A stretch of DNA of 64,000 nucleotides, taken from Euphorbia lathyris. Lineage: Eukaryota; Streptophyta; Magnoliopsida; Malpighiales; Euphorbiaceae. The number at the start of each line of letters is the position of its first letter. The first letter of the stretch is position 1. The notes below the pieces were generated by a model. That model did no database searches. It worked only from the letters and a program-made list of their open reading frames with translations, and was not told the origin of the DNA. The stretch spans positions 46,212,501 to 46,276,500 of the forward strand of contig NC_088919.1 of NCBI RefSeq assembly GCF_963576675.1, in the 5' to 3' direction. The position numbers and the translations under genes are program-made. Shown here in pieces: positions 12,680 to 23,028 of this stretch.

Positions 12680-12684
12680 CTCAT

Positions 12685-13606
12685 CCTATACAAACAAGTA
12701 TCAATCAAGCTTACCATTGGACGACATGCATTAAAACATTGTCTCACATTCCATGATTCAGAATGCACCATTGGGTGGGATATATGTTTCGGACTAAATA
12801 CATTAAAGGTCAAATGCAAACGGGCCTAAGATTCTGACAAAAGGCCATCCGGCAATGGGTCTAGATGTTTCACCACCTCAACCATCACTGCTTCACTCAG
12901 GGGCAATAAAGTAATCTTATCTTTTTGGGTCTAGTTTTGGACATGCATTAAAACGTTGTCTCACATTCTCTCACAATACTGTTTCTTACAACATTATTGA
13001 CTTTGGTATCAAGTTTACCCAAGAGATCCACTACTCTACAAGTCAACCTCTGAAGATCAAATCAACGATCTAGCTCTTGGTCCTGATCCAATCAATATTA
13101 AATATACATGCGCAACGCACGGACATACAAATAGTATGTATATATATAAGTAAATCAAACAGTTAATTGATTTTTTTTTTAATTATACCAGTTAATCCAT
13201 CAATTCTATCTATGTTAGGCCAATAAATGGGTTATCCTTCAATAATTTTTTAACAAAAAATGTTCCATCTAGTATATCCCTTCTAATAGTATTAAACCAA
13301 TTAATTAAAAGAGAATCCAATTCTTTTGCTTTCAAGAAACAATAAAGGAGAAAGAGAAGACATAAAAGGTGATTAAATTTACTTTTAACACATTGATATT
13401 TAATTAATTTGGAACTCTAAATTAACCCTTTATCCTTGCATTTCATTTAGGAATATATTCATCTTTTTAGCTTAGATTGTGTGCTTCAGTAAAGAACGAA
13501 TAGTTTTTTTATGCGCAAAATAAGAAATTATAAGGAAAAAAACACATCCCGAGAGATTATTCATTAAATATTTCGAATATAAATATGGGGTTGACTTTAT
13601 TTTTTG
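12685..13606. other. Intergenic DNA with a dispersed direct repeat and a possible Helitron 3' relic
   Basis: CATGCATTAAAAC(A/G)TTGTCTCACATTC occurs near 12726 and again near 12942. At about 13108-13126, ATGCGCAACGCACGG resembles the terminal hairpin of plant Helitrons, but no clean CTAG terminus follows. Confidence 0.4.
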
Positions 13607-13712
13607 TAGAGCAGTATCTGTTGATTTGATTAGTAGTGGAAGAGTCGGATTTATCACGATCACATATCACCGGTCATGTATCACCCACTATGACATTAGC
13701 CACGAGCTACAT
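13607..13712 (-). mobile_element. Fragment of a Copia LTR (same family as 20451-20819 and 59262-60160)
   Basis: On the minus strand it reads GTGGCTA-like, then ATACATGACCGGTGATA, then GACTCTTCCACTACTAATC. This parallels 60020-60105 on the plus strand and 20530-20600 on the minus strand. Only this piece of the LTR is present. Confidence 0.65.
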
Positions 13713-14489
13713 ACCAGAATGTCTAGCAGTGGTTATGACAAGCATACTCTCTAACCAATTTCATCAAGGTAATTATCGACTTACTGTAATTCGTCATGGC
13801 TACAATCCCGCTTGAGGCATACAAAAGCGTAAATTGTGGAGCTATAAACAATCTCTTCAACACTTTGAAAAGAAGGATGACATTTGGGCTTGTCTTAGAC
13901 CACTAGTAAAAATACATTTTTGTATCATGTTCTGCATCTTGACCACATGACGTACAATTGCATCGGCTTTATCCCACCGGACGTAACGTATCATCTTATA
14001 TTTCCTTATCTCCTTCTTCACTTTTCGCCGCTTAGGGAATTGAGCATGAGTCTAAGGAACCATTAGTGTTGTTTTGACTGTTAAAAAACAATGAAAACAT
14101 TAAAATAGTTATATATATATATATATATGGATGATTTCTCAATGGGTATTACCCATCCATGGGTACTCTTGAAAAATATGTAAATTTATTAGGGTGAGTT
14201 ATAAGATCAAGTTACTATATATAGTGTTATAAATACAACATCTCTTCCAACACTAAAAATTAATTACACTCTATTAATTACAACACTAAAAATTAAGCAA
14301 AGATAAAATGTGGGCGGATTATTTTAAAGTTTGAGCTTGGTTGTTTAATTGTTTTGTTCAAATTTCCTTTTTTTTTTTAATTCGTCTATTATTTTTAAAA
14401 CAATTTTTGTTCAAGTTTTAGTGTTTGAGTTTAGCTTAATATGCAATGTGTCATTTTTGTATTGACACATAAATCTTTTTGGGTTATGT

Positions 14490-14944
14490 TAGGGTTGACA
14501 TCCTAACTCGAAAACGACACGAAACAAATATTTAAAATTATTATTATATTCTCTCATTTTTACATGTCGCATTTATTAATAAAAGTAATAAAATTGTAAT
14601 TATTACTTGCAAACACGGCTCAAACCTCCTATATTGTTATAACCACATTACATAACCCCTCAAAAATGATATTAGCAAACCTTTTGGATGATTGCGGTTA
14701 ACATATTAATCCAAAAATGACATAAAATATTTAAATAGTACCATGTTCTCCTACATTTTTGAAAGACACAATGAATATACGTACGTAGTAAAATTAAAGG
14801 TGATCCGAAAATACGGCACGAAATCGAGACTAATCCGATTAGATTAGACCGATGTTGTGAAATTTTTTAGGTTGGATTAGAGTTGACTCATTTTGACACT
14901 AACCTGAAATTGACACGACCCAAACCTGATAATTGACACCACTA
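14490..14944. mobile_element. hAT-like element (TAGGGTTGACA type), degraded
   Basis: The left end TAGGGTTGACATCCTAACTC and the complement of the right end, TAGTGGTGTCAATTATCAGG, resemble the plant hAT-type terminus TAGGGGTGTCAATT. CACGACCC/GACACG words lie near both ends. No 8-bp duplication was found. The right end overlaps CACTACAAGTAATC, itself similar to a CACTA terminus. Confidence 0.5.
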
Positions 14945-15194
14945 CAAGTAATCACTCGGTTGCAAAAAAGTAAGTTGCATGCGAAATGTGTGTTGCACAT
15001 GCCTTGAAAAACTAAAATGACCAACGTTGGAGTACGAGGTTCTAATATCTTAGAGGACAAATTTTATAGCTGAGCAAATAAAAACTTTCTTTTCGATATG
15101 TTCTAATCTAGTTATTTGATACGTTCACTTCCTCATACTGACACATTTCAGTTCAGTGATGTCTCAGTTCAGTGTTTCAGTTCAGCGTTGTAAT

Positions 15195-15902
15195 TAGAGC
15201 TGTAAATGAACAAGCCTCATGAGCAGCTCGGTGGTCAGATCGATAAAAGCACGGGTCTACTTAGTTCCATTTATAAACAAGTCGCTTGTGAACACAATTT
15301 AGAGACTCGATTCCTAAATGAACCAAACTTGAGCATGACAAAACTCGGCTTGAAAGCTCATGAGCAGGCTCGATTGTAGGCTCGTGCACAAGTTCATAAC
15401 CAAGATCGATTATAATGTTCACGAACAACATTGTTAGGGTTTTTTTTCTGAATCATCATTAGTCACCTCATATCTTCATCATATTCACTTGTCCTCCTCC
15501 TATACCTCTTTTCATTTCTATCTCCCTCGTCTCGTAGTATTTTTTATTTAACGACTAAAATGAGGTTTTTAATATTTATTCATGTAAAATTGTACTATTT
15601 CATTTGTTAAACATTCTATTATTTTATTTGATATTATTTCGTTCGTTAATAAAAGAAATAAGTTGCTCGCAATCAAGCTCGTGATTTAAACAAATGAGGA
15701 GTTCATGAGCTAAACTCGTGAATAAGATAAATGAATTGGATCATAAGCAGCTCGTGAACAAATGATCTTCTAAACAATCCGAGTTGAAGCACAAATTCGA
15801 GCTCGAAAAGAGCTCAAAGCTCCGTTCGAGCTCGTTAATATTATGATGAGCCGAGTTTGAACATGCCAAAGCTCGGATCAGATCGGTTCGATTACAACTA
15901 TA
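15195..15902. mobile_element. hAT-like GAGCC-family element, copy 2, in the left palindrome arm
   Basis: Begins TAGAGCTGTAAATGAACAAG and ends GGTTCGATTACAACTATA. Flanks GTTGTAAT (15187-15194) and GCTGTAAT (15903-15910) match at 7 of 8 bases, consistent with an 8-bp hAT duplication. Its mirror copy in the right arm, ending near 17597, is internally deleted, so the insertion predates or accompanied formation of the inverted repeat. Confidence 0.75.
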
Positions 15903-16619
15903 GCTGTAATGGAATCAAGTTGTGGCATGCTCATACTCAGCTCGTCAGAAAATTGACAAGTTCGAGCTCAACATTTTGTTTGTGAGCTAATCACAAACTG
16001 TTAATGAGATTGTTAACGAGCTTTGTTCCCACTAGTTCGTTAGCTTTCTCATAAGTTTGTTCATGACTCTATAAGCAAGCTTGCTTTTGAGCTTTTGAGC
16101 CGAGCTTTGTCGTGTTCAAGCTTGGCTTGTTTATAAATCGAGCCAAAACTAATTGAACTTTTATCAAAACAATACATATTATCCATCTACATTAAGATGA
16201 ATCCTCTAGAGAAAGCGACGATATGGAATCTCTACCTCGTTACATTATGTTAGGTTAAGTTACGTTACTTTACGTTAGGTCATAAATTGAGCTTACAATC
16301 CTAAAGATTTATATATTAAGGAAAGCTTAAAGAAATAAGAAAACCTAAGGATTTAAAAATTGAGCTCACAATCCTAAGGATTTATAAATTGATCTTATCA
16401 TCCTAAGGATTTATAAATTGATCTTATATTTATTACATTATTAAGTTTACAGTCCCTAATATAATGTAAGCTTAATTTATAAATCATTAGAATTGTAAGC
16501 TCAATCTCTAATGTAACCTAACCTAATGTAACGTATAGTAACATAATATAATAAATATAAGATCAATTTATAAATCATTAGGATTGTAAGCTGAATTTAT
16601 AAATCCTTAGGGTTGTAAG

Positions 16620-16865
16620 CTTAATTCTTAATGTCACATAATGTATAATGTAAATTACATAATGCAACATTACCTAACATTACATAACGTAATGTAAATT
16701 AACATAACATAACATAATGCAATGTAACGTAATGTGACGTAACATAACGTGACGTAACATAAACATAACGTAACGTAACGTAACGTAACGTTACCTAATG
16801 TTACATAAGGTAATATAAATTAATGATATGTAACTTAACATGACCCAACGTAACATAACATAACG
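16620..16865. repeat. Central TAACG/GTAAC pentamer-rich tract
   Basis: Runs such as TAACGTAACGTAACGTAACG, with TAACAT and TGACG variants, occupy the tip of the palindrome. This is the reverse complement of the GTTAC array at 17957-18740. Confidence 0.8.
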
Positions 16866-17749
16866 TAATAAATATAAGTTCAATTTATAAATCCTTAGGA
16901 GTAAGCTCAATTTATAAATCCTTAGGATTGTGAGCTCAATTTTTAAATCCTTAGGTTTTCTTATTTCGTTAAGCTTTCCTTAATATATAAATCTTTAGGA
17001 TTGTAAGCTCAATTTGTGACCTACCTTAAAGTAACATAACTTAACCTAACATAACATAACGAGGTAGAGATTCCATGTCGTCACTTTCTCTAGAGGATTC
17101 ATCTTAATGGAGCTGGATAATATATATATTGTTTTGATAAAAGTTCGATTAGTTTTGGCTCAGTTTATAAACAAGCTAAGCTTAAACATGACAAAGCTCA
17201 GCTCAAAAGCTCAAAAGCAAGCTCGCTTATAGAGTCATGAACAAACTTATGAGAAAACTAACGAGCTAGTGGGAACAAAGCTCGTTAACAATGTTGATGA
17301 AGATATGAATATGATGAAGATATGAGGTGACTAATGATGATTCAGAAAAAAAAAACCTAACAATATTGTTCATGAACATTATAATCGAGCTTAGTTATGA
17401 ACTTGTGCACGAGCCTACAACCGAGCTTGCTCATGAGCTTTCAAGCCACGTTTTCTCATGCTCAAGTTCGGTTCATTTAGGAATTGAGTCTCTAAATTGT
17501 GTTCACAAACGACTTGTTTATAAATCGAACTGAGTAGACCCGGGCTTTTATCGATCTGACCACCGAGCAGCTCATGAGAGGCTTGTTCATTTACAGCTCT
17601 AATTACAACACTGAACTGAGACATCACTGAACTGAAATGTGTCAGTATGGGGAACTGAACGTATCAAATAACTAGATTAGAACATATTGAAAAAGAAAGT
17701 TTTATTTGCTCAACTGTAAAAAATTTTCCTCTATGATATTAGAACCTCG

Positions 17750-17915
17750 AGCCGAGTTTTGTCATGATCAAGTTCGGTTCGTTTAGGAATCGAGTCTCTA
17801 AACCGTGTTCACAAGCGACTTATTTATAAATCAAACTGAGTAGACCCGGGCTTTTATTGATCTGACCATCGAGATGCTCATGAGAGGCTTGCTCATTTAT
17901 AGCTCTAATTACAAC
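17750..17915. mobile_element. Partial extra copy of the GAGCC hAT-like end
   Basis: It repeats in the same orientation the sequence at 17440-17610: a GTTCGGTTC(G/A)TTTAGGAAT word, GAGTAGACCCGGGCTTTTAT, a GAGAGGCTTG word and CTCTAATTACAACACT. It therefore lies as a direct tandem duplicate next to the right palindrome arm. Confidence 0.8.
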
Positions 17916-17956
17916 ACTATATAAAATATAGGAAAAGTACAAAACTAGTTTAGCCG

Positions 17957-18740
17957 ATGCATTATGTTACGTTACGTTACGTTACGTTACGTTACGTTAC
18001 GTTATGTTACGTCATGTTACGTTACGTCACGTCATGTTATGTTACGTCACGTCACGTCATGTTACGTTACGTTATGTTATGTTACGTTACGTTACATCAT
18101 GTTATGTTACATCACGGGACGTTAGGTTACGTTACGTTACGTTACGTTACGTTACGTTACGTTACGTTACGTTACGTTACGTTACGTTACGTTACGTTAC
18201 GTTACGTAATGTTACGTCACGTGACGTTACGTTAAGTTAAGTTACATTAGTTACGTCATGTTACGTTAAGACGTTACGTCACGTCATGTTACGTTATGCT
18301 ACGATACATTCTGTTACGTTACGTTACGTAATACGTTACGTTACAACATTACGTTATGTTAAGTTACGTTACGCCAAGTCACATTACGTTACATTATGTT
18401 AGTTTATATCAAGTTACAGTAAGTTACGTTACGTTATGTCACGTTACATTGCATTATGTTACGTCACATTACGTCATGTCAAGTTACGTTATGTTACATC
18501 ATATTATGTCACATCATGTTATGTTATATCATGTTATGTCATATTATTTATGTTACATCACATCATGTTACATTACATCACGTCACATCACATTACGTTA
18601 CATGATGTTATGTTATGTTACATCATATCACATCACGTTACGTCATGTTACATTAAGTTAAATTATGCTAAGTTACATTTGTTAGGTTACGTTAAATTAA
18701 GTTACATTAAGTTTTGTTACGTTACGTTACATACCACATT
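17957..18740. repeat. GTTAC pentamer array
   Basis: The left half (17966-18003, 18124-18206) is almost pure GTTACGTTACG. The rest keeps the 5-base phase with variants GTTAT, GTCAC, GTCAT and (A)TTAC. Each junction in the pure form makes one CpG. Most variants are the TpG or CpA products expected from methylcytosine deamination, and decay rises toward the right end. The six-frame ORFs over it are translations of a five-base repeat, not genes. Confidence 0.95.
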
Positions 18741-19480
18741 AATAACTAATACGTTTTAATATTAATCCCAACCATATTGTCCACCAGCTTCAAATAATCT
18801 GGATGACTCACCCATTATTTTGGACTAGTTTAAGTCGTTAATTTTATATTCGTGAAAATATTTTTTTTTGATAAACTTAATTAGATATTCAAAATATAAC
18901 CATACAAAATATTAATTAGTTGTGTTTAATTATTTTACCAAAATTATTTAACGTGTTTAATTAACATATCTCATATAATTAATTTAAACACAAAATAACT
19001 TTGCAAAATCAATTCAAAAACACAAAAATTTTAAGATGAGAAATTATAAATTATTGTGTTTTATTATTTTATTATTTTACTAAATTTTTTTTAACTTGTT
19101 TGACTAATATATTGGATATAATTATTAAGCACAAAAACGATTTGTAAAATCAAATTAAAACACATATAATTACCATATTATTTTATTAATTATACAATTA
19201 TAATTTTTTTTTGATAGAATTACCATTATAATTTAAAACTATTATGAGCTGATTCGTTGTTTCAAAATTCTAATTTTGTATCAATGAATTAGTTCGTCTA
19301 ATTAACTGTATCAAATATCCTTAATTAGACAACTCAATTCAATACATACCATTTAAAATAAATAATAATTAAAATAATATAGATTAATTAATTCTATATA
19401 TATTAATTTTAGTTTTTTTAAAATCAAAACGCTTAGAAAAAAAATAAAAACTGTAAATAAATGTGATTGAGACGAAAAAC
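18741..19480. other. AT-rich DNA inside the 5.8-kb unit
   Basis: No gene, RNA or element end recognised. Confidence 0.5.
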
Positions 19481-19482
19481 CA

Positions 19483-19631
19483 GATTCGTTTCTGTCGCGA
19501 ATCACATCCGTGACGCTGGCCGGCATTGCTGCCAAAGGGGCAGCAATTGCCGCCCAACGAAATTTTTTCCAAAAGTTGAGCTGCTCCTCAACTTTCGGAA
19601 TTTAATAAGTTGGCAACACTGCCAACTTATT
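19483..19631. other. Cluster of four closely spaced hairpins
   Basis: Stems are: GATTCG/CGAATC (19483-19488 with 19498-19503); ATTGCTGCC/GGCAGCAAT (19525-19533 with 19539-19547, 5-base loop); AAAGTTGAG/CTCAACTTT (19572-19580 with 19587-19595, 6-base loop, extendable outward by four pairs past one mismatch); and AATAAGTTGGCA/TGCCAACTTATT (19604-19615 with 19620-19631, loop ACAC). The block is GC-richer than its surroundings. No RNA family was recognised. Confidence 0.8.
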
Positions 19632-19976
19632 CATAATTATTCTTTTAAAAAAAAATTAAAATAACAGTTTAACTTTAATTTATATATTAAAATTCTTTTA
19701 ATATTATGTTTTAATATTAATCCAAATTATATAATTAATTATGTATTGGTTAATGTGTTACATGAAATAAAATTAATTGAAATTACTTTTTTCAAACAGA
19801 CACTAACTTCTAAAATTTATATTTTCTATTTTCTAGAAAATATTTATTATGAGAGAAAATTAATTAGAGCAAAATAGTTAGGTTATAAATTGCATTAATT
19901 AAAAAAATAATATCTACTTGATATACACATTTTTCTAGGTACCCATGGATGGGTAATACCCATTAAGAGTGAACGA

Positions 19977-20436
19977 TAGATAGATATATATATATATATA
20001 TCATTTTCAATTCAAAACGCATTTCGATTGAACCAAAAGTGCTGTCAAAAAAAATATTTCTGACTTATAGTATTTTTATAAATATTTCTGTAATTTTTTG
20101 AAATATATTCTAGATACTTAAAATTACCAAAAACTTACTATAAAAAATTTTTTTAAAAAAAACTAAAATAGTCTCTAGAAAAAATCGGATCGAGAACGAA
20201 AAATAGGGTTTGAGACTCAAACACTCTCAGTTGAGACTGGTATTCACTTTAATTCCGAAACAGTATACCCTAAAACATAAATTTCACAGTTTTATGCTAT
20301 TTCGCAACCATTTTACGCCAAAAACACGTATACATGCCCATATAACGCAAATTTAATACAAATATTAATTCTACCATGCAAAAGCTATGTTTTTCTTCAT
20401 ATCTGCGAAACAAAACAGATAGAGCATGAGATTTGT
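19977..20436. other. AT-rich DNA next to a minus-strand Copia LTR
   Basis: By position this is the untranslated leader downstream of the primer-binding site at 20437-20449 on the minus strand. No gag coding was recognised. Confidence 0.35.
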
Positions 20437-20819
20437 GGTTCTGATACCAATGAAGAGATTATCCATTAAAGACTCTGAATATTAAGACAGGTTTTGGTTT
20501 ACCTCTTGTATAGTACTAATTGTTGATTTGAATAGCAGCGGAAGAGTCGGATCTACTACAATTCCACACCACCCATGATGACATTAGCCACGAAGTGACA
20601 ACGAATGATCCACGAACTAAATGCTAGCTTAGGAGATAGAGGGGGTGGCACAAAAAATTAGAGGGAGGCAGAGAGAATATTGCATATTGTGTGTTGTTTT
20701 GTAATTAAGGTTAGGAGGCTATAAAACTCTAACCTAATCATCCATCTCTTTCGATGGGCTTGATCCGCTTCACTTACGAGTGGATAAATATTCGGTTCAT
20801 AACCCGAATATTTCTAATA
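20437..20819 (-). mobile_element. Copia-type LTR with adjacent tRNA-Met primer-binding site
   Basis: On the minus strand the LTR starts at 20819 as TATTAGAAATATTCGG; its relative at 59262 starts TGTTAGAAATATT, so the terminal TG has mutated. It ends ...TCTCTTCA at 20451 and, after one base, is followed by TGGTATCAGAACC (20449-20437), the initiator-Met tRNA complement of plant Copia elements. The LTR is about 369 bp. The internal coding region and the other LTR are not recognisable nearby, so this is a truncated element. Confidence 0.75.
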
Positions 20820-21334
20820 GGTACATTAAATTCTTGTTAACACATTGAGATTTTATTATTATTATTATTATAAAAAATGATTATTTTTTTAATGGAGTTT
20901 GTTGTTCATAACTAATTTTATAAGTAACCATTAACTTAATATGTGCAATTATAGTAAATAGATTAAGGGTTTTATTTAAAAGATTAATTTTCAAACAAAA
21001 AATAATGGATTTCCCTTTGTAAAGCTAACTTAAAGGAGGTTCATCCCTTCATATATAATAAAGATTTCCTTCTTGATTTGTCTTTAGTTCCAATGGAATT
21101 ATTATTTTGCAGCAACCCAATAATTAGAAGTTTAAAATAATATAACTACATAATTTGTGCTAAAATAAATAAAATGTCATTTTTTCAACGAAAAATTATT
21201 ATTCTAAAAATGATACATTATTCCAAAATTGGCCCCTCCTAACAATTATAATAAGAGAAATAACAAACTATAATATGTAAATGATGTAAAAATTTCATTC
21301 TCAAAAAATTGCAAAAGAGGAGATTAAAAAAAAT
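20820..21334. other. AT-rich intergenic DNA
   Basis: Nothing recognised apart from A/T tracts. Confidence 0.5.
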
Positions 21335-21351
21335 TAAGGGTAAACCTTAAC

Positions 21352-21797
21352 TTTTTTTTTTTTTTTTTTGAATAAAAGAATACCTTTATTGAATTAAATC
21401 GGAAAGTAGAACATTATTTAGAAACGAAGGTGGAACAAACCACTCACGACAACCAGACTCAGAACTCGCCGCTCTTGCAATACAATGAGCTGCACAGTTC
21501 GCTGATCGCTTAACAAAAGAGATTGAACATCTATCTATCTCTCTAATCAAATTGACACAATCTAATACAATATCAGCTAAGTATGATAAAATGAATGATG
21601 GTTTCTGAATTGCATGGACAACCGACAAACAATCAGAACGAACATCAATATTACACATACCCGAACCTTTGATCCACGAAAGAGCCTCCTTCACCGCCAT
21701 TGCTTCAGCCAGAATCGGTTCAACAAAACCATCCCTGCTAATCTGTCCCGCATAGACAAAAGCTCCTATGTGATCACGAATCAAGAAACCGACCGAG
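21352..21797 (-). mobile_element. 5'-truncated LINE 3' end with RNase H-like domain and perfect target duplication
   Basis: TAAGGGTAAACCTTAAC flanks both sides exactly (21335-21351 and 21798-21814). A T tract from 21352 is the poly-A tail read on the other strand. The minus-strand frame (from about 21795 to 21386) reads SVGFLIRDHIGAFVYAG..., then AEAMAVKEALSWI, VRSDCLSVVHAI and ANCAAHCIARAA. These are the E, D and C-terminal helix regions of the plant RNase H-like domain. The first strand with the catalytic DA/DG is missing through truncation. The frame is open to its stop and the duplication is undecayed, so insertion was fairly recent. Confidence 0.93.
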
Positions 21798-21814
21798 TAA
21801 GGGTAAACCTTAAC

Positions 21815-22713
21815 TTATTTAAGTAAGTTTTTGCTTTTAACATTTTTTAAAATGCAATTTTATTTCTATTATTTTATTCTAATTCAATATTACCATCTTT
21901 TAAGTGATTAATACCGATTAATTCACCAATTAAGGTCGGTTTGAATGGGTTAAAGACCTCAAATCGGTTAAACTAGATTTTAAGTTCGAGTCTTAAATGA
22001 GTAAAAAACTTTAATTGGAAAATGATCTATTCAAAGAGTGTCAAACCAAAAAATCGGATAAACTATAAAAAAAATATATATATATATAAAAACCCGATAA
22101 ATTCCATTAGTAACTTCTAATATATTAGCATCAAAAAATTTAGGGACATTTTTAGCTATATAACAAAAAGAAAGAAAAAGTTAGCAAGTTTGAAAGACAA
22201 GTCTCTTCAAAATACAATAATTAAACATGATTTTTTTTTATTATTCTTTTAATTTCTTTTCAGTATACTTTACCAAGCTTCCACTCAAACTCTAAACTAT
22301 ATTTTTTGACTTATAAGCTTTGCTGCTTATGAAAGCAACAACTCACCCTCCTAGAAAAAAGCAATGCCTCCCAAATCCTTCCACTAATTCCATTTCAAAG
22401 TTTTATATAGCCATTGTAATTTTTTAACACAATAAATGGAAAAATACAAGGTGTTGTTTGGATAAATATATCTCATTTTAGGACTAATTCAACTATTTTA
22501 GCCATTTGATTAAAGTTCTTAAGTTTGTATAAACTCAATCAAATTATAGCCATGGTATGAAAAGAAAGAAAAAGAAAGAAAGAATTGCATGGAAGGAAGA
22601 AAGAAAGAAAATGAAAGAGAAGAAGTAAAATCGGTAACCGTTCCAAACATCCGATATATAGATGTAGGCTCCAAAATTAGATGTAGTCACGTTTACCCTT
22701 TTGAACTTACTTA
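21815..22713. other. AT-rich intergenic DNA
   Basis: No gene. A GAAA/AAAG-rich purine stretch lies at about 22555-22625. Confidence 0.5.
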
Positions 22714-23025
22714 GGGGGTGTTTAGTTGCTCATTTTCATACTTCTTTTTCTCTTTTCACTTTAAAATGGAGAGTTTTATGTGTTTGGTTAGTGACTTCAT
22801 GGTTGCCTTTTACATCTGAAATGTAACATTAAGTGTTTGGTTAGTGATCTACTGTTTGTCTTTTACACCCGAAAAACAGCCTTTTACAAAACCAGATAAT
22901 CTCTGCTTTTTGGAAAGCAGCTTTTTCCAACAGGAAATAGCAAACCGTAACAGCAACAACAAACTGGAACAACAAACCGTAACAGCAAACAGCAACAGCA
23001 AACAATAGGTAAAGCAAACGGGCCC
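22714..23025. mobile_element. Tourist-like (PIF/Harbinger) MITE, copy 2
   Basis: TTA at 22711-22713 and 23026-23028. Ends GGGGGTGTTTAG and, reading inward from the right, GGGCCCGTTTGC. It matches 7146-7481 in reverse orientation over the full length, including AACAGCAAACAGCAACAG, the complement of the TTTGCTGTT run. 312 bp and non-coding. Confidence 0.92.
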
Positions 23026-23028
23026 TTA

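Larger units (their letters stand above)
15030..17748. repeat. Large imperfect palindrome (inverted repeat with arms of about 0.8-1.4 kb)
   Basis: The order of words from 15035 onward (TTCTAATATCTTAGAGG, TTCTAATCTAGTTATTTGA, TCAGTTCAGTGATGTCTCAG, GAGCTGTAAATGAACAAGCC, the hAT-like body, TCCTCTAGAGAAAG, CTAAGGATTTATAAATTGA) reappears reverse-complemented between 17745 and 16860. The right arm lacks about 500 bases present in the left arm (roughly 15480-16000), so it has an internal deletion. The centre, 16440-16860, holds TAACG-rich sequence. No protein is encoded. Confidence 0.85.
14133..19976. mobile_element. 5.8-kb unit bounded by inverted terminal repeats, no transposase
   Basis: At the left, 14139-14163 reads CAATGGGTATTACCCATCCATGGGTAC. 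At the right, 19937-19964 carries its reverse complement. The similarity continues inward (GAAAAATATGTA against the complement of TACACATTTTTC), giving an inverted repeat of about 45-55 bp. Both ends abut (AT)n tracts, so a target duplication cannot be read. The inside holds a hAT-like MITE, a 2.7-kb imperfect palindrome, a GTTAC pentamer array and a hairpin cluster, with no transposase-like ORF. It may be a large non-autonomous DNA transposon, or two opposed copies of a small MITE that frame unrelated DNA. Confidence 0.5.

Noticed and set aside
17957..18240. Telomere-like repeat
   Set aside because: The unit is GTTAC, not the plant telomeric TTTAGGG.
17957..18759. Long ORFs with repeated VTLRYVTLRYV-like protein
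   Set aside because: They are translations of the GTTAC pentamer array, open in several frames at once because the five-base unit lacks stops; no gene features.
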